Shown piece by piece: positions 32,358-43,690 of a stretch of 64,000 nucleotides of DNA (within the stretch, counting starts at the first letter, position 1; each line of letters starts with the position of its first letter). A program made the position numbers and the translations under genes. The notes under the pieces were generated by a model. It saw only the letters and a program-made list of their open reading frames with translations, was not told where the DNA came from and searched no databases. Origin of the DNA: Calvatia gigantea (Eukaryota > Basidiomycota > Agaricomycetes > Agaricales > Lycoperdaceae); NCBI GenBank assembly GCA_025093985.1, contig JACAAK010000007.1, forward strand, positions 620,001 through 684,000, read 5' to 3'.

Positions 32358-34525
32358 ATGCCCCATCTCAGATCGCTATATCCAGACCTTCCTCCCTTAC
32401 CAGACCACTTGAATATCTACGAAACGGTCATTGGACAGCCACACCATGACGAATGGCCCGACTATACCGTACATGTAGATGATGAAACTGGAAAAACTCT
32501 CACCTTCAGAGAACTGAGAAAGCGAGTCAATGATTTAGCTACAGCTCTTGGAGGCCCTTTCGCAAGGGGGGGTTTGAAATTGACGGCAGAGGATGAGGAG
32601 ATGATTGGCATCATGAGCGATAACTCTTCAGTATGTTCCGAAGGGACTTATGGTATTCAATAGTGACTGAAAGCGTTACAGGACTACATAGTGCTAATGA
32701 TAGCACTACTGAAAATAGCAGTGCCTTTTGCCTTGATTTCGTGCTACTCGACACCGTTCGAGCTGAAACATGCTCTCAGTATTTCGGGAACGACGAGACT
32801 GTTCGTTGCGCCTCAATACCTGCCGAAAATACTTCCTGTAGCACAGGACGTTGGAATAGCGAAAGAGTTAGTCTATGTCATGAACTCCCAGGTTGAAGGC
32901 CATGAATCACTGGAGGGCTTTATGAAGAAAACGGATGTCGCGCGCATTCCAGAAACTGGGCCTCGCATAGTCCCGAAAAATGCCCTTGCATGGTTATTCT
33001 TCTCTAGCGGAACCACCGGTTTACCCAAAGGTACCCTTTACCTTGAGCAGTCTTTACGTCATAACATTAACGGCATCTCTTTACGTGCTATAGCGGTGAT
33101 GATAACACATGGTAATCTTCTCTTCGCCTTCAGGCAAGCAGTTGCTGTCCAACAAGAGAGGTTGACCGTCATGAAGGTGCGGTTTTGGGAGGATTTCCGT
33201 CCAACAGGTTACTGAAGTATCACACGACAAGCAGCCGCCCACTCCCCCAACGCCAGATGGCCTACCTGTCATCTTCGCATTCCTGCCGATGAACCATACA
33301 TTTGGACTTCATATCTATTGCATCCGAGCGTTCATATCTCCGATCCGCTTCGTTATTTTCCGTAAGTGGGACACTTCTCGAGTTTTGAAGGCTATTCCGA
33401 AGTACGTCTTACGTTCTCCTCCCTCATTCTGTCTTTGGTGCGACCACTGGATAGATATAAGGTTACACAATTGAGCATGGTACCATCGATGTGGTATCAG
33501 GTCGTGAACCATCCAGATTTCCACAAGACCGACTTTAGTTCCGTCTTCGGAGCTCACAGTGGTGCGGCATACCTTCCCCAAGAAATTTCGAACAAGATCC
33601 TCGATCGCATGTCCAACAACAGTTTTTTCAGTGAAGGATTTGGGATGTCCGAAACGGTATGTTGTGGTACCCTTAATTAGCAGTCAGCTTTGTTCATCCT
33701 TTTCAGACAGTCTCAGCCGTTGTTCGGCCATTTCCTGGGACCCTCAATGGTAGATTCAAAGATATTCCTGGGTCTATGGGAGTTTTATTGCCGAGCATGG
33801 AAGCCCGCGTCGTTCGTGAAGATGGTAGTGAAGCCGGGTTCAACGAAGTTGGTGAACTCTGGTTGAAGGGGGGAAATATTGTACCTGGGTACTTCAATAA
33901 CCCTCGAGCTACTCAAGAATCTTTTATTGACGGGTGGTTACGAACTGGAGATCATGTTAAAGTTGATGAGGAGCAGTACTTCTTGTATGTTATTTTCGTC
34001 GCCGCTCTCCCTGTGTCTATGCTTAATCTCGACTCGCAGCTTCGCAGACCGGGTAAAGGTCAGTCATTCTCCTTATCTGCTGCCTCGTTTCACCAACGGG
34101 GTCGCAGGATACACTCAAGGTCTCCGGGTCACAAGTATCACCAGTCGAGATCGAAGACGTCCTCCTGGCAAATCCACGAAAGTTAATTTCGGACGTTACT
34201 GTTGCTGGTGTTAGTGGTGGTGGACGTACGGCTGATGAGAAGGTACCACGTGCATGGATCGTGCTCAATGAAAGCGGGAAAAAGGTCGGTGCAGCTGAGG
34301 TCATGAAGGAGTTGGAACGCTGGCACCAAACGCAATTAAGCAGATATAAGTGGTTGCGAGGAGGTATTGAAGTTGTTGAGGAGGTTCGCAACGCAGGTTC
34401 CCTTTACGACTTATTTTTTTTGACAGATTAGTCCCTAGATACCGAAGTCGCCCACCGGGAAAACGCTTCGCCGTATTTTGCAAGATCGATATGAACAGCG
34501 CATGAAGGACCGTTCTAAGCTCTAG
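32358..34525 (+). CDS. Acyl-CoA synthetase / 4-coumarate-CoA-ligase-like adenylate-forming enzyme
   Basis: Nine exons: 32358-32630, 32682-33030, 33094-33176, 33232-33401, 33455-33656, 33707-33984, 34040-34058 (19 nt), 34108-34383 and 34439-34525. Total 1737 nt, 578 residues. Adenylation signature 'LFFSSGTTGLPKAVMITHGN' (~195-214). Other ANL-family motifs are 'FLPMNHTFGLH', 'FGMSETTVSAV', 'GELWLKGGNIVPGY', 'GWLRTGDHV', 'DRVKDTLKVSG' and the C-terminal catalytic lysine motif 'PKSPTGKTLRR'. It activates a carboxylic acid with ATP and joins it to CoA; the substrate is not inferable. The C-terminus 'DRSKL' ends in SKL, a PTS1 peroxisomal signal. All core motifs are intact. Confidence 0.92.
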
Positions 34526-35328
34526 GCTGGGACATCGTCAGGTGCACTCTAGCATAATGCCCTGCAGATGGTACTTAACCAAGCAAGGGTTGTGACGTAA
34601 ATTCCAACCTTTGTAGTGACTACGTGTACCACTCTGAATCTAGTATCTCCTGGAATGTTGTAGCGTTGTTAACAGCAGGTCCAGGACCGGAGTGTGCAAA
34701 CACCTCTGTTCGACAATGGCTAGGAAGGCAATGGTGCAGACCTTCATTGCAACTGAGATGGTTTCGATCACACGCTTGGAAGAAGTGTTTTACGCCTCTC
34801 TCGAAAACTACGACTATGACATATGTACCAATACCACATCCCTTCCTGAGATCCCTTACGTGTCCCCACATTCTACAATTCCACATTGCATTCTCCAAAG
34901 GCAAATTTCCGGACCCGGGAACTCATCCGAAGTGTGAACGGTCGGCGGTACTTGTAAAGATTGACTTAAAACGGTTCTCAACCACATTTGGTGGAGGATC
35001 TCAAACGATGTCTGGCCCATGACTGTCGTTGGACTGAAGCTATCAGAAAGGCACACAGAAATTGCGCCTTCCCCCGGACACTTTGTGTTCCACCTTACTC
35101 CGGGATATGACCTCACTTTTATCCCTCACTCCACTGAGCTCCTGTTTCTTACGAGTCCAGGAACGTATTTTGTGATATACCGCCATCTCCCCCTTGATCC
35201 AATTGGTGACACGGCCGGCCTATGTGTTATGAGAGAGTATGTTTCATGAGAGAACTCAACAAAAAAAATGCGAAAATTGGAAATGAACAGAAAAGTGCCA
35301 AACGGATCGGAGATCGGTTTTTGCGAGG

Positions 35329-35365
<37 letters not shown>

Positions 35366-35498
35366 GTTGTGGGTGCGCAGGCGGACCAGTCTAGTCGCCA
35401 TCGGCCCCATTGTCACCGCCGTTGACCTTACCGATATCCCATGCCGCGAGTACCTCCATATGACAGCCATGAAGATATCGTCCCGCTCAAAAAAATAA
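34526..35498 (+). other. Possible uncharacterised gene remnant
   Basis: I do not recognise a family. Between 35019 and 35250 a plus-strand frame reads protein-like text ('SPGHFVFHLTPGYDLTF', 'YRHLPLDPIGDTAGLCVMRE'). It could splice from a gtatgt donor near 35238 to an ag near 35291, into a frame ending at 35498 ('VTAVDLTDIPCREYLHMTAM'). 5' exons between 34690 and 35018 are uncertain. It might be a decayed or short hypothetical gene. The second putative exon includes the 18S-like stretch. Confidence 0.3.
35329..35365 (+). other. 37-bp 18S rRNA-identical segment
   Basis: It starts tacgtccctgcc and continues tttgtacacaccgcccgtcg and ctac, the universally conserved 3' region of small-subunit rRNA, in sense orientation. 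Flanks are not rRNA: fungal 18S upstream reads 'gcgttgat', here 'gcgag'; downstream 'taccgattg' is replaced by 'gttgtggg'. It is far too short to be an rRNA gene. The identity is from memory of the conserved rRNA sequence. Confidence 0.7.
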
Positions 35499-35936
35499 TT
35501 CAGCTACTCCAGTATCACTGCCAACCACCCTGGGGTTAGATGTGACACTCCAACTACAGTTTACTATCATTATGTGGGTTTTTTCCCTTACAGACCTATG
35601 GGTTGAGAGGTTCGAGAGTTATGGGCTATGGGTCAAAATCCCCTGCGAAACAAACTGGTGATAAACCGATAAAGGGCAGTGGTTTTATGGGAGATGACTG
35701 TCGCAGCTTCCCACGGCACTGAAACATGCGTGGGTGCGCGACTTCTCTTGTTTCATCGCTTCTCTGCATATGTAACCAGCTAACAACTGAATCTGCACTT
35801 GTGGAGGCTTGGCATCACTGATTGATCAACCTCATCATCCATGCTACTCAAGCTGGAGTCCAAACACTATTCATGCACTCAGTATCACGGGGGTGTGGAA
35901 TGGGGTCCAGATTGTCAATTGTTTTAAATCTTCTGG
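35499..35936. other. Non-coding spacer
   Basis: No gene or repeat is recognised up to the MITE-like element. Confidence 0.6.
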
Positions 35937-36310
35937 AGTGCACCAGGACCCCCGAAAATTGGGGGGGGGGACCCCTGATCAAATCCGGATAAGAATTAGG
36001 AAATCACACAAGAGCCCTGTTCAGTTTCCCAGATAAAATTTTTTGTTTGCGAGGGGGGTTTGATCAAATCTAGATAAACAACCTTGCAGACGGCAGTTAG
36101 GAGCAGTCCAGGGTGGTCCCACTTCCAGACTTCCTCATTTGGGCACAGAAACAGTTGACCCCTGGTGCAAAATCTGGATAAAAAAGGGGGGCTGGAGGCC
36201 CCCAATTTTTTTCAGGATAAGAATTGCAAAATTTTTCGAAAATTTGTGTGGATAAAAAGCCCAAATCTCGGATCAGGGATCCCCCTTATATTCGGGGGTC
36301 CTAGTGCACT
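35937..36310. mobile_element. MITE-like element with GTGCACYAGGACCCCCGAA terminal inverted repeats
   Basis: The left end agtgcaccaggacccccgaa and right end (reverse complement) agtgcactaggacccccgaa match at 19 of 20 bases, 374 bp apart. Similarity continues inward ('ccctgatc', then A/T-rich 'ggataa'). The interior is rich in G runs and 'ggataa' and has no coding. Flanking dinucleotides do not give an obvious target duplication, so the superfamily is undetermined. Confidence 0.65.
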
Positions 36311-36694
36311 GGATGACTCACATCCCTGTATGCACCCTGGGCACTGCTGAAACCAACTCAAGTAGTTAGGTGGATCTCTGTGGGCAGGTTGCCACTGCAG
36401 TGCTTAAAGAGTTCAGTTGTCCTTGCTTTTGTTGAGGAAGGCAATAGGAAGTGAGAGGTCTCTTTGGTACACCATGATAAAAGTCTCCACTTGATGCTCC
36501 CTACACCATTGCCTTGCCCCTCCATGGAATTAGTGCAAGAATAATCTTGTCACTGGGCACCCATCTACACATGGTCCAGCAGTTTAAAAGTCCAAAATGT
36601 CTGCTGTTGCACTCACATAGCCTTGCATTGGCTATCTGCTCTAACTCACTACAATGGCTTTCCATAGTGCTGTATGGAAATTTTGGTGCAAGAT
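36311..36694. other. Unassigned sequence flanking the X-family LTR
   Basis: The minus-strand frame ending at 36501 ('CSELEQIANARLCECNSRH') is open for ~90 codons but not recognised. It lies outside the X LTR and may be older repeat DNA. Confidence 0.4.
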
Positions 36695-36707
36695 TGTAAG
36701 GGCAACC

Positions 36708-37252
36708 TGTTGAATCTTGCTCCGTACCACTACGTTGGTTCAGTCTATTTATAGCTGAAACAGGGTTTGAGTATTTCACCTTCAGAGGGTCGATAATAAC
36801 GGACCATCACGGACTACGTACGCAGTAGTTGTACCGCCCTTCTGGTAGTCGGTTATTCACTCCGCATGGAACCTTCTAGTACATGCGTCGTACACAGTAT
36901 GCTCCAATTATGCTACTGGTAGTTAGACCTCACCCGTATAAGGGTTTAGAGTGCACAGACCAGGGATATTAGTATATATACCCTATGTAGCATTGTAGTA
37001 TGTAGACCCCTTCGGGTATGCCTTCTGGCATAAGACACTATGTCTTCTTACCTCTACGCTAGCTTCACTAAGCATTGCTTCCCTTCTCCTCAAGACTCTC
37101 TGAGTACGCTGGTATAAGCAGAACTATGTCCGCTACCATGCGCCTCTCCTACTGGACCGTCTCCCAGATGAATACGACTACCCTCCACCGCTGATGCCTA
37201 CACGCTTAGGTAGTGTGAACTAATATTGGGATGTCTACTCGTTCTCTCAACA
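36708..37252 (+). repeat. 5' LTR of the LARD
   Basis: TGTTGAATC...CTCTCAACA, 545 bp. It contains 'ctatttatagctgaaac' and 'agtatatataccctatg' (TATA-like, ~36972). It is near-identical to the 3' LTR, but this copy retains many CpGs that are TpG or CpA in the other. Confidence 0.93.
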
Positions 37253-37264
37253 GGTTATGGGCCC
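37253..37264 (+). other. Primer-binding site (half tRNA-iMet type)
   Basis: GGTTATGGGCCC immediately after the 5' LTR; the reverse complement GGGCCCATAACC spans the CAT anticodon of initiator tRNA-Met. An internal-tRNA primer indicates Ty1/copia affinity. Confidence 0.8.
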
Positions 37265-39912
37265 CGACTGCCGCTCACTCGGACCGCGTTAGCAATGCTG
37301 GTAGAGTTTGAGGAGGCTATGGTCGCTTTCAACCTGGGAGACAGTGGTGCCTTTGGTCCACTTGATACCCTGTCTGACCCATGTTGTGAATGCATGCACT
37401 ACGCACAGCAGTCCTACATGATGCTGACACGTTGTTACCCATTCTTGATTTTTGATCTGGCAAACCGTCATCTCTGGTCTGGTTCGACTGCTTTAGGTCC
37501 GCTCCCCATTCTGGGTTGCAGCAGAACTGTTCCGCTCTGGTTGCTCCACCTCTGTTCTGGTATTCTCTCTCTGATCAACGACGACCGCTTTGGGCTTTCT
37601 GGGATTCTCTTCAAATCCACCTCAGTAATTTACTATATGATGTATCATCTACGCTGAGCACTATGCTCCGCTTTGCCGGTCTATTAGCTGGTCTTTATGA
37701 CCGCAATAAATACTGCAGTGTCAGGCAAATTATAAGCCTTGTGTTCTTGTGTTTCAAGTCGATTGGGCAAGTCCCGCCTTGAGTAGAATAACATACCATG
37801 AGCATATACCTGAGCTATTTGACTCACTTAAGCTGGCTGCTATAAGCCACTAAGGCCCGCTTAATCAAATAAAGCTGGGATATAGAAAACATCTTTGAGA
37901 AGTCCATCATTGGTTCCTTCGCTTCAGGCTTCAATGCTTTACCCCTTCCACGTCTATTCGACCACCGCTTTATTCTTTCCACGGATAGCTCATGCGCTCT
38001 AAGCACTTTATGCCATGCTAAGGCAGTGAGCCACCGCACTTGCAGCATTCGCAAAAATATCCAAAGAAGATAGCAAGGAGAAGAATGCTAATCGCATCCT
38101 TGCAGCTGGGAAATAAGGGGAGAAGGATAATGAGCTGGTAATACCGCCATTATGTCGTTTCAGGAAATACTTCAGAATATAGTTTAAATATGCCGCTGGC
38201 TCGAGCGATTGCCGCCATATACTATTTCTCTTATAGAGGAGCTGCATCGCTTTATATCGCGCCCTGCTTCTAGCATCAATGTTCCTTCACTTGTGTTAAG
38301 CGCATGTCCACGTGCCCAAGTTTGAAGACCTGCTTTAAGTCAGAGCATGGACGAGCACGTTAAAAATGCTTAGTCCGCCAACTACAGGAATAACAATGAT
38401 TGCTTTAAAGAAGTTTGACTTTATGGAAGTCGCCGTCCACAATTAGGACTCGAGCGCACCATTTAGCAACTATAATTGAGAAAGAGGATGTGTATAGCAC
38501 CATACGATGCAATACACTGACGAATTCCTTAAGAAATCCTTCAGACCGCTCTTTATGGAGCTTGGCGCCAGAGGAGTTCTTGTGTCGCCATCTTCGGATG
38601 TCGCTGACCTTGATACCAATGGAAGGATATACGGTAGTACTTTCGACTTCATACTCCTTGATAAATGCTACGAATAATGGTGTGCCGCGTGAGATGAAAG
38701 TGCTGGCTATAAATCCTCTTCTACGCAACAAGTGAGAAATCCTTACGGATCATATGAAGATGACAGCGGGAGCACGTTGCTCTATTCACTTGAAAAGAAT
38801 ATCCTTTGCAGGATCTCGTGAATCGCATCATTACAAAGAAAGGAAATTACGACACATCTAGGAATTAGCAGAATAGCTCCCAACGTATAATGGTTGAGCT
38901 TCAGTACTATGTCACCAGAATTAATTCTTAGACCTCGCCGCTTTACATTAGGCTTGAGGCAAGAAACTGGAATCCTACGGGAATGACAAGTAACTGAACT
39001 GCTTTTATATTCCAGCATTCGTCTACGACATTAGGGATAAAGATTTGTAGTGCCACATTAGTGTGCAGCCGATCTATATTGAGAAAATCTTATAACGTAT
39101 GTCCTCGAGTATAATGCTTTTGAGGCAATTGTTAAAAGGTCACCACCTTTGCAATAAGTCATGAAGAGCTGTTTTCATTCACCCAATCTCATCGTTGTAC
39201 ACGAACTTGCAATTATAAGCAAGGAGATGAATGGTTGTTGAACATTACGCCTACTAGACTATATCGTTTGACATCATTGAACAGAACTTCCCATGATTAT
39301 GCCTTCCCCACTCGTCTTTTACGACTTGTCGAGATGTTGCATTATTTCATCGCCACTCTGGATTATTTTACAAGGGAAATTGCATCAGTACCTTTATCCA
39401 GAATCTTTTATACAAATATCCTCGTCCTCGAGCGTGATACTTGGACTTGATGGAATTGCTAGTCATTTATTACGATGCTACTCTATGACCTCTTATCTCA
39501 TGATGATAGTTGTCCTCCTTCGAAAGAAGTTATGAGGCTCTAAGATTCATTAGAGAAACCTCTACAGTATAGCAGACAATGGCCAATGTCGCAACTGATT
39601 ATGGAGGAGAGTTTGTCTAAATGAGAGCAATAGCAAAATATTCGTGGCATGAATAACCCACTTAAACCTCCTACTCCCAATGCTTTCGCAACGGTTGACG
39701 TAGAGAGACTGATCTGCACTACACTTTGAGAGCCTAAAAAGCTTTATGGCAACGGGAATGTCTTACCCGTCTCAGTGATAGTTTAAGCGTTGACTAGAGC
39801 ATAATGCACCAGTCCAAGTGTTTATAGTGGAAGACACTTAATTGTGTAAATCAAGGGATAAACCATTAATTTGGTTCTGTACTGTAGGTTTGGCTTCGCG
39901 GCACAGCAGTTA
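37265..39912. other. LARD interior, left part: no recognisable genes
   Basis: A plus-strand frame to 37657 is open for ~130 codons in the position where gag would begin ('FNLGDSGAFGPLDTLSDPC'), but it has no Gag motif and is probably fortuitous or decayed. The rest, to 39912, is AT-rich with only short frames. 38191 'gctggctcgagcgattgccg' recurs as 'gctggctcgagcaattgccg' at 42990, a dispersed internal repeat. Confidence 0.55.
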
Positions 39913-41517
39913 CAGTAAGGGACAAAACCGTTCCAATGTTTTGAACTTCTCAGAAGATCAGCTCATATCTCAAGGACTACTGTGGCTGTGCACTTCCTAA
40001 TTTAATTGTAGATAGTCCAGTATCTTATCTAATCATATGCAAAGTATGATTATGTAATCCTTTGTTTTAGGGGAGTTATTAATTAATTAATATTTTAAGT
40101 GCATTGGAACAGTTTTGTCCCTCTTGAAATTTATATACAAAATGGGTATTCTAGTACCTGGTATAAGCTCCCTTGGCCTGTAAAACTGCCTGGACCCTCC
40201 TAGGCATACTCTCTATCAGATTCTGACACACTTCTGGTTCTATGTCATCCCACTCCTTTTGTATCCTCTCCCATAGGGTATTCATGCTATCAGGAGGAGT
40301 ATCATACTCTCCCAGCTTATTCTTGAGGTGAGTCCAGAGATGTTCAATGGGATTAAGGTCTGGAGACTGTGGGGGCCATACCATAACCTCCAATTCAGAC
40401 TCATCTAGCCAGTTTGTAGCCTTTTTGCTCTTGTGTTTGGGGTCATTGTCCTGTTGGAAGACCATATCCTCCTCATTCTTCCCATACCACCTGATGCTCC
40501 TCTTTAGTTCATCCCCCAAAATTTGAACATAAAGGTCAGCATCCATCTTCCCTTCAATTTTAGTGGCAAACCCCACTCCATCCCACAGCATACAACCCCA
40601 GATCATCACATTTCCTCCACCAAACTTGACTGTTCCCTCAACCAATCTATCATTCAGCCCCTCTCCTGCCTTTTTCCATACCCAAACCCTTCCATCTGAT
40701 CCAAACCGATTGATTTTGGACTCATCTGTCCAAATAACCCTCTTCCAGTCCTCCAGGGTCCAGTTAACATGTGCTTCTGCCCACTCCAACCTTTTCCTCC
40801 TATGGACAGCAGTAAGTTTAGGTCGTTTCCGCTTGACTACAGCCTTCATTCCAGCTCCTCTGAGTGCCCTGCGCACTGTTTTGGTGGATACAGGCTGGGC
40901 AATAACATTTTGAAGTGATTTGGTGACTTGGGAGGCATTGTCAGCCTTGCGAGAGGTGATGAGGCGAACAGAATAGTGGATATCAGAGGGAGAAAGTTTA
41001 GATGGGCAGCCACCAACAGATTTGGAAAGTGTTGATCTATGTTTGGAGCGAATCCTAGAAATAGTACTGACTCCCAGACCAGTAATAGAAGCAATATGAT
41101 GAGCAGATTTCCCTTGGTCCAGGTAAGAGAGGACTCTATTGGTCTGAGTAGAGGAAAGAGAGCGCATATAGTTGTAAAGGTATAGTGGGGGAGTTAATTT
41201 GCACCTGAGAATAAGCACATCCATTTATACATCACCCTACATGGTCACATGATTTTATTTGTATTTATTTGATTGCAATAAACGAAGTCATGTGCTCAGA
41301 ATTTGAGAGGGACAAAACTGTTCCAATGTACTTAAAATATTAATTAATTAATAACTCCCCCAAAACAAAGGATTACATAATCATACTTTGCATATGATTA
41401 GATAAGATACTGGACTATCTACAATTAAATTAGGAAGTGCACAGCCACAGTAGTCCTTGAGTTATGAGCTGATCTTCTGAAAAGTTCAAAACATTGGAAC
41501 GGTTTTGTCCCTTACTG
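39913..41517. mobile_element. Tc1/mariner-type transposon, apparently complete
   Basis: 1605 bp flanked by TA target duplications (39911-39912 and 41518-41519). Terminal inverted repeats are ~213 bp (39913-40126 and 41304-41517) and nearly identical, starting CAGTAAGGGACAAAAC. Each arm carries the 21-bp motif AGGGACAAAACNGTTCCAATG at its outer end (39918) and an inverted copy at its inner end (40102); these are candidate transposase-binding sites. Arm similarity and the intact transposase indicate recent insertion into the LARD. Confidence 0.93.
40151..41224 (-). CDS. Tc1-type DD34E transposase
   Basis: 357 residues with no internal stop. An N-terminal paired-like helix-turn-helix ('SAHHIASITGLGVSTISRIRSK', ~40-60) is followed by a second HTH region. 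The catalytic core has 'VIWTDESKINRFG' (first Asp), 'VFQQDNDPKHKSK' (second Asp) and 'SPDLNPIEHLW' (Glu; DD34E spacing). It cuts at the transposon ends and inserts at TA. The first ~20 residues may precede the true start: a second Met ('MRSLSSTQ') fits family length better. It is the only intact transposition gene in the window. Confidence 0.93.
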   Translation of the reverse strand: MDVLILRCKLTPPLYLYNYMRSLSSTQTNRVLSYLDQGKSAHHIASITGLGVSTISRIRSKHRSTLSKSVGGCPSKLSPSDIHYSVRLITSRKADNASQVTKSLQNVIAQPVSTKTVRRALRGAGMKAVVKRKRPKLTAVHRRKRLEWAEAHVNWTLEDWKRVIWTDESKINRFGSDGRVWVWKKAGEGLNDRLVEGTVKFGGGNVMIWGCMLWDGVGFATKIEGKMDADLYVQILGDELKRSIRWYGKNEEDMVFQQDNDPKHKSKKATNWLDESELEVMVWPPQSPDLNPIEHLWTHLKNKLGEYDTPPDSMNTLWERIQKEWDDIEPEVCQNLIESMPRRVQAVLQAKGAYTRY

Positions 41518-43049
41518 TAACATGATGACCGCCCAAACATGATCGCTTATTCGGGATGTAACATACCTCGATTGTTTGATTAACGAGAACTTTCGAGTTC
41601 AAGCGGCACACAGAAAGGCTTAACGTTCTACAAACAATCCACATTTGGATGCCTTATTTGATGAGGGAATATACCCTTAAATGTCATGATTCAGCAACTG
41701 GATAGCAGTAAACCAGTTCATTTGCAAAGAAGAGAGCAAAACCTGCACGAAGCAAGAAGTGGCTATACTTCTTTATCCGCCATTTTTAGATGTCGCAGGA
41801 TATATTCCATTACATTCCACGATCACCTCCTGATTCATTTCCATTTCCATTCGAGAAATCTCCACCCACCATATCCTATGTCTTATACTGACATATTCGC
41901 CAATTTGATGCATAATATGCGTATCCTTTACAGGATATCTACCGCTTTTGACACACCACACTTCTGTGTCGCCACTGATGTGGAACGACCATTGTGGAGG
42001 AGTTATAGAATAAAATGCTGGTTGATACGCATTGCACAATTGAACCTGACTAGGAAAGACTGCACTGTTCATTACGCGGGTCACCTACAGGTAGACTATA
42101 ATGGATTAGGCGTTCAAATTCAAGAAGAACTCGTTTGGACTCACCAACTAGAGTTGGACAAGCATAAGACTTGCTACACATTCATGCTAGCGTCTACCAG
42201 AAAAGCGCAATAGCTCGGATAGATCATCCTAAAAATATGTGATGGTTATACCTCCATATGAGCTTTCGCCTTGCAAAGCTTAACAAACTTGCGAGAAAAT
42301 TCTTTTATTTCTGGAATTGCATCGATAATGATCCGCCATTAACAATGCGCGTTGACATTTAAATCGAAAATACTCGTCACTGAGGGAGGAGTACAGTAAA
42401 ACAAGTTCTTAATCGCTGGTGAATAACCGCATACGATTAAAGCTTTCAATGGCTACACTTCGCCAGTCCGTCTTAATTGATGTGTGCCGCGGTGGTTCGT
42501 AACATGATAAACACTCTCTGAGCCCTAAAAAGCAATATGATTGAGTAACATGTGTTAGGAAACTTAACATGCTGAAAAGCATGGAGGAGAACAACGGATA
42601 CAGTATTCTTACTCCAAATCCGATGACCGCCTTATCCCGTGCTGCAAAGCAAAGGAAAATTCAATAAGTTGAAGGCATCGCTTTTGTGATTCAATTCTCC
42701 AGTTATCTGCGTATGTGAGAAATGCTTAGCGTTGATAACAAAACTGCTTTTGTAGACTGGATGAAAAGATACACTGGAATAATCTGACGGGCTTCGGCTT
42801 ACCAGATAAGAAGAGAGTTTGAATGACACCAGACGAGTACTATACATGTTATGTGGAAGGAATCTTCAATCCTTGATTGAGCTGGGGTTCAATCCGCCAT
42901 CATGAGATTACGCTGGATTTTATCCACATTTTCCAAAACCACTTTGTTGACCTCGCTTTGGCAATAAAGTCTAATGGCCTTGCAACTAGCTGGCTCGAGC
43001 AATTGCCGCAACATGATACCAATTCCTATGTCATCGCGAGCCCTCCTCT
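41518..43049. other. LARD interior, middle part
   Basis: A plus-strand frame of 175 codons (41686-42213) has no recognisable motif and a histidine/isoleucine-rich composition typical of chance AT-rich frames. Nothing else is supported. Confidence 0.5.
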
Positions 43050-43690
43050 TCGGAGTTGATGGGGAAAACACAAAGGACATGATATTCCTTTCTGCCTTCA
43101 TACAAAGACACTTGGATAAAAATATTAGGTTTAGAAATATTCCTTTCCGCCACAGTCGCTGGAAAAATACATTCATAGGACTTTCAATTGTTCCTATCAC
43201 CTCTCGCGAGTCGCTGATAAAACAAATGGGGAGTTATCCCCGCCGACGTCTCAAGATGAGCGCCTTAGGCAAAAATAACATTAGGAAATTATTCCTTCCT
43301 CCTCTTATGAGTTGTAGGAGAAAATATTACAAGGTTTACACTTTTACCTTTCCACCTCTCACAAGTTGTTGGATAAAACAAATCAGGAACATATTCCTTC
43401 ATACTTGTTCAAGAGTCGACTGTAAAAATATGGGAGGAACTTATTCCTTTCGTAAGATAAAAATAAGATAGGGTCTAACAATCCTTTCTCTCTTTTACAA
43501 GATCGAGGAAAAACTTCATAGGTTTTGAATGTAACCTTCCGCCTCTTTGCGAGTCTATGGTAAAACATCTACATGGAATTTATCCATCTGCCTCAAATCG
43601 AGAGTCTGGAAAAATATACAAGGACTTAATCGTTCTTCCCTCCTTTTCGGAGTTGACGGGAAATAACAAAAAGTGTGTATGCATTCCTTG
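43050..43690. repeat. Degenerate ~50-bp minisatellite (~13 units)
   Basis: Thirteen successive units of 40-55 bp share the order 'cgagttg', 'tggaaaaa', 'acaagga', 'tattcctt', 'ccgcc'. Clear units start near 43051, 43100, 43206, 43307, 43358, 43490, 43541, 43589 and 43645. Units are strongly diverged, so it is an old tandem array inside the LARD. Confidence 0.7.

Noticed and set aside
33177..33207. 31-nt intron in the ligase gene
   Set aside because: Too short for the intron sizes seen here; the acceptor at 33231 gives a 55-nt intron and keeps the reading frame ('MKQPPTPPTPDG').
35329..35365. 18S rRNA gene
   Set aside because: Only 37 bp match; flanks on both sides are not rRNA, so it is recorded as a fragment only.
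37226..37657. Gag gene of the LARD
   Set aside because: The 143-codon frame starts inside the LTR and has no Gag motif, zinc knuckle or similarity to the other Gag proteins here.
41686..42213. 175-codon host or element gene
   Set aside because: No motif, biased composition, and no similar frame elsewhere; most likely chance in AT-rich DNA.
43050..43690. CRISPR-like array
   Set aside because: Units are diverged throughout with no conserved repeat and unique spacer pattern, and the genome is eukaryotic; it is a minisatellite.
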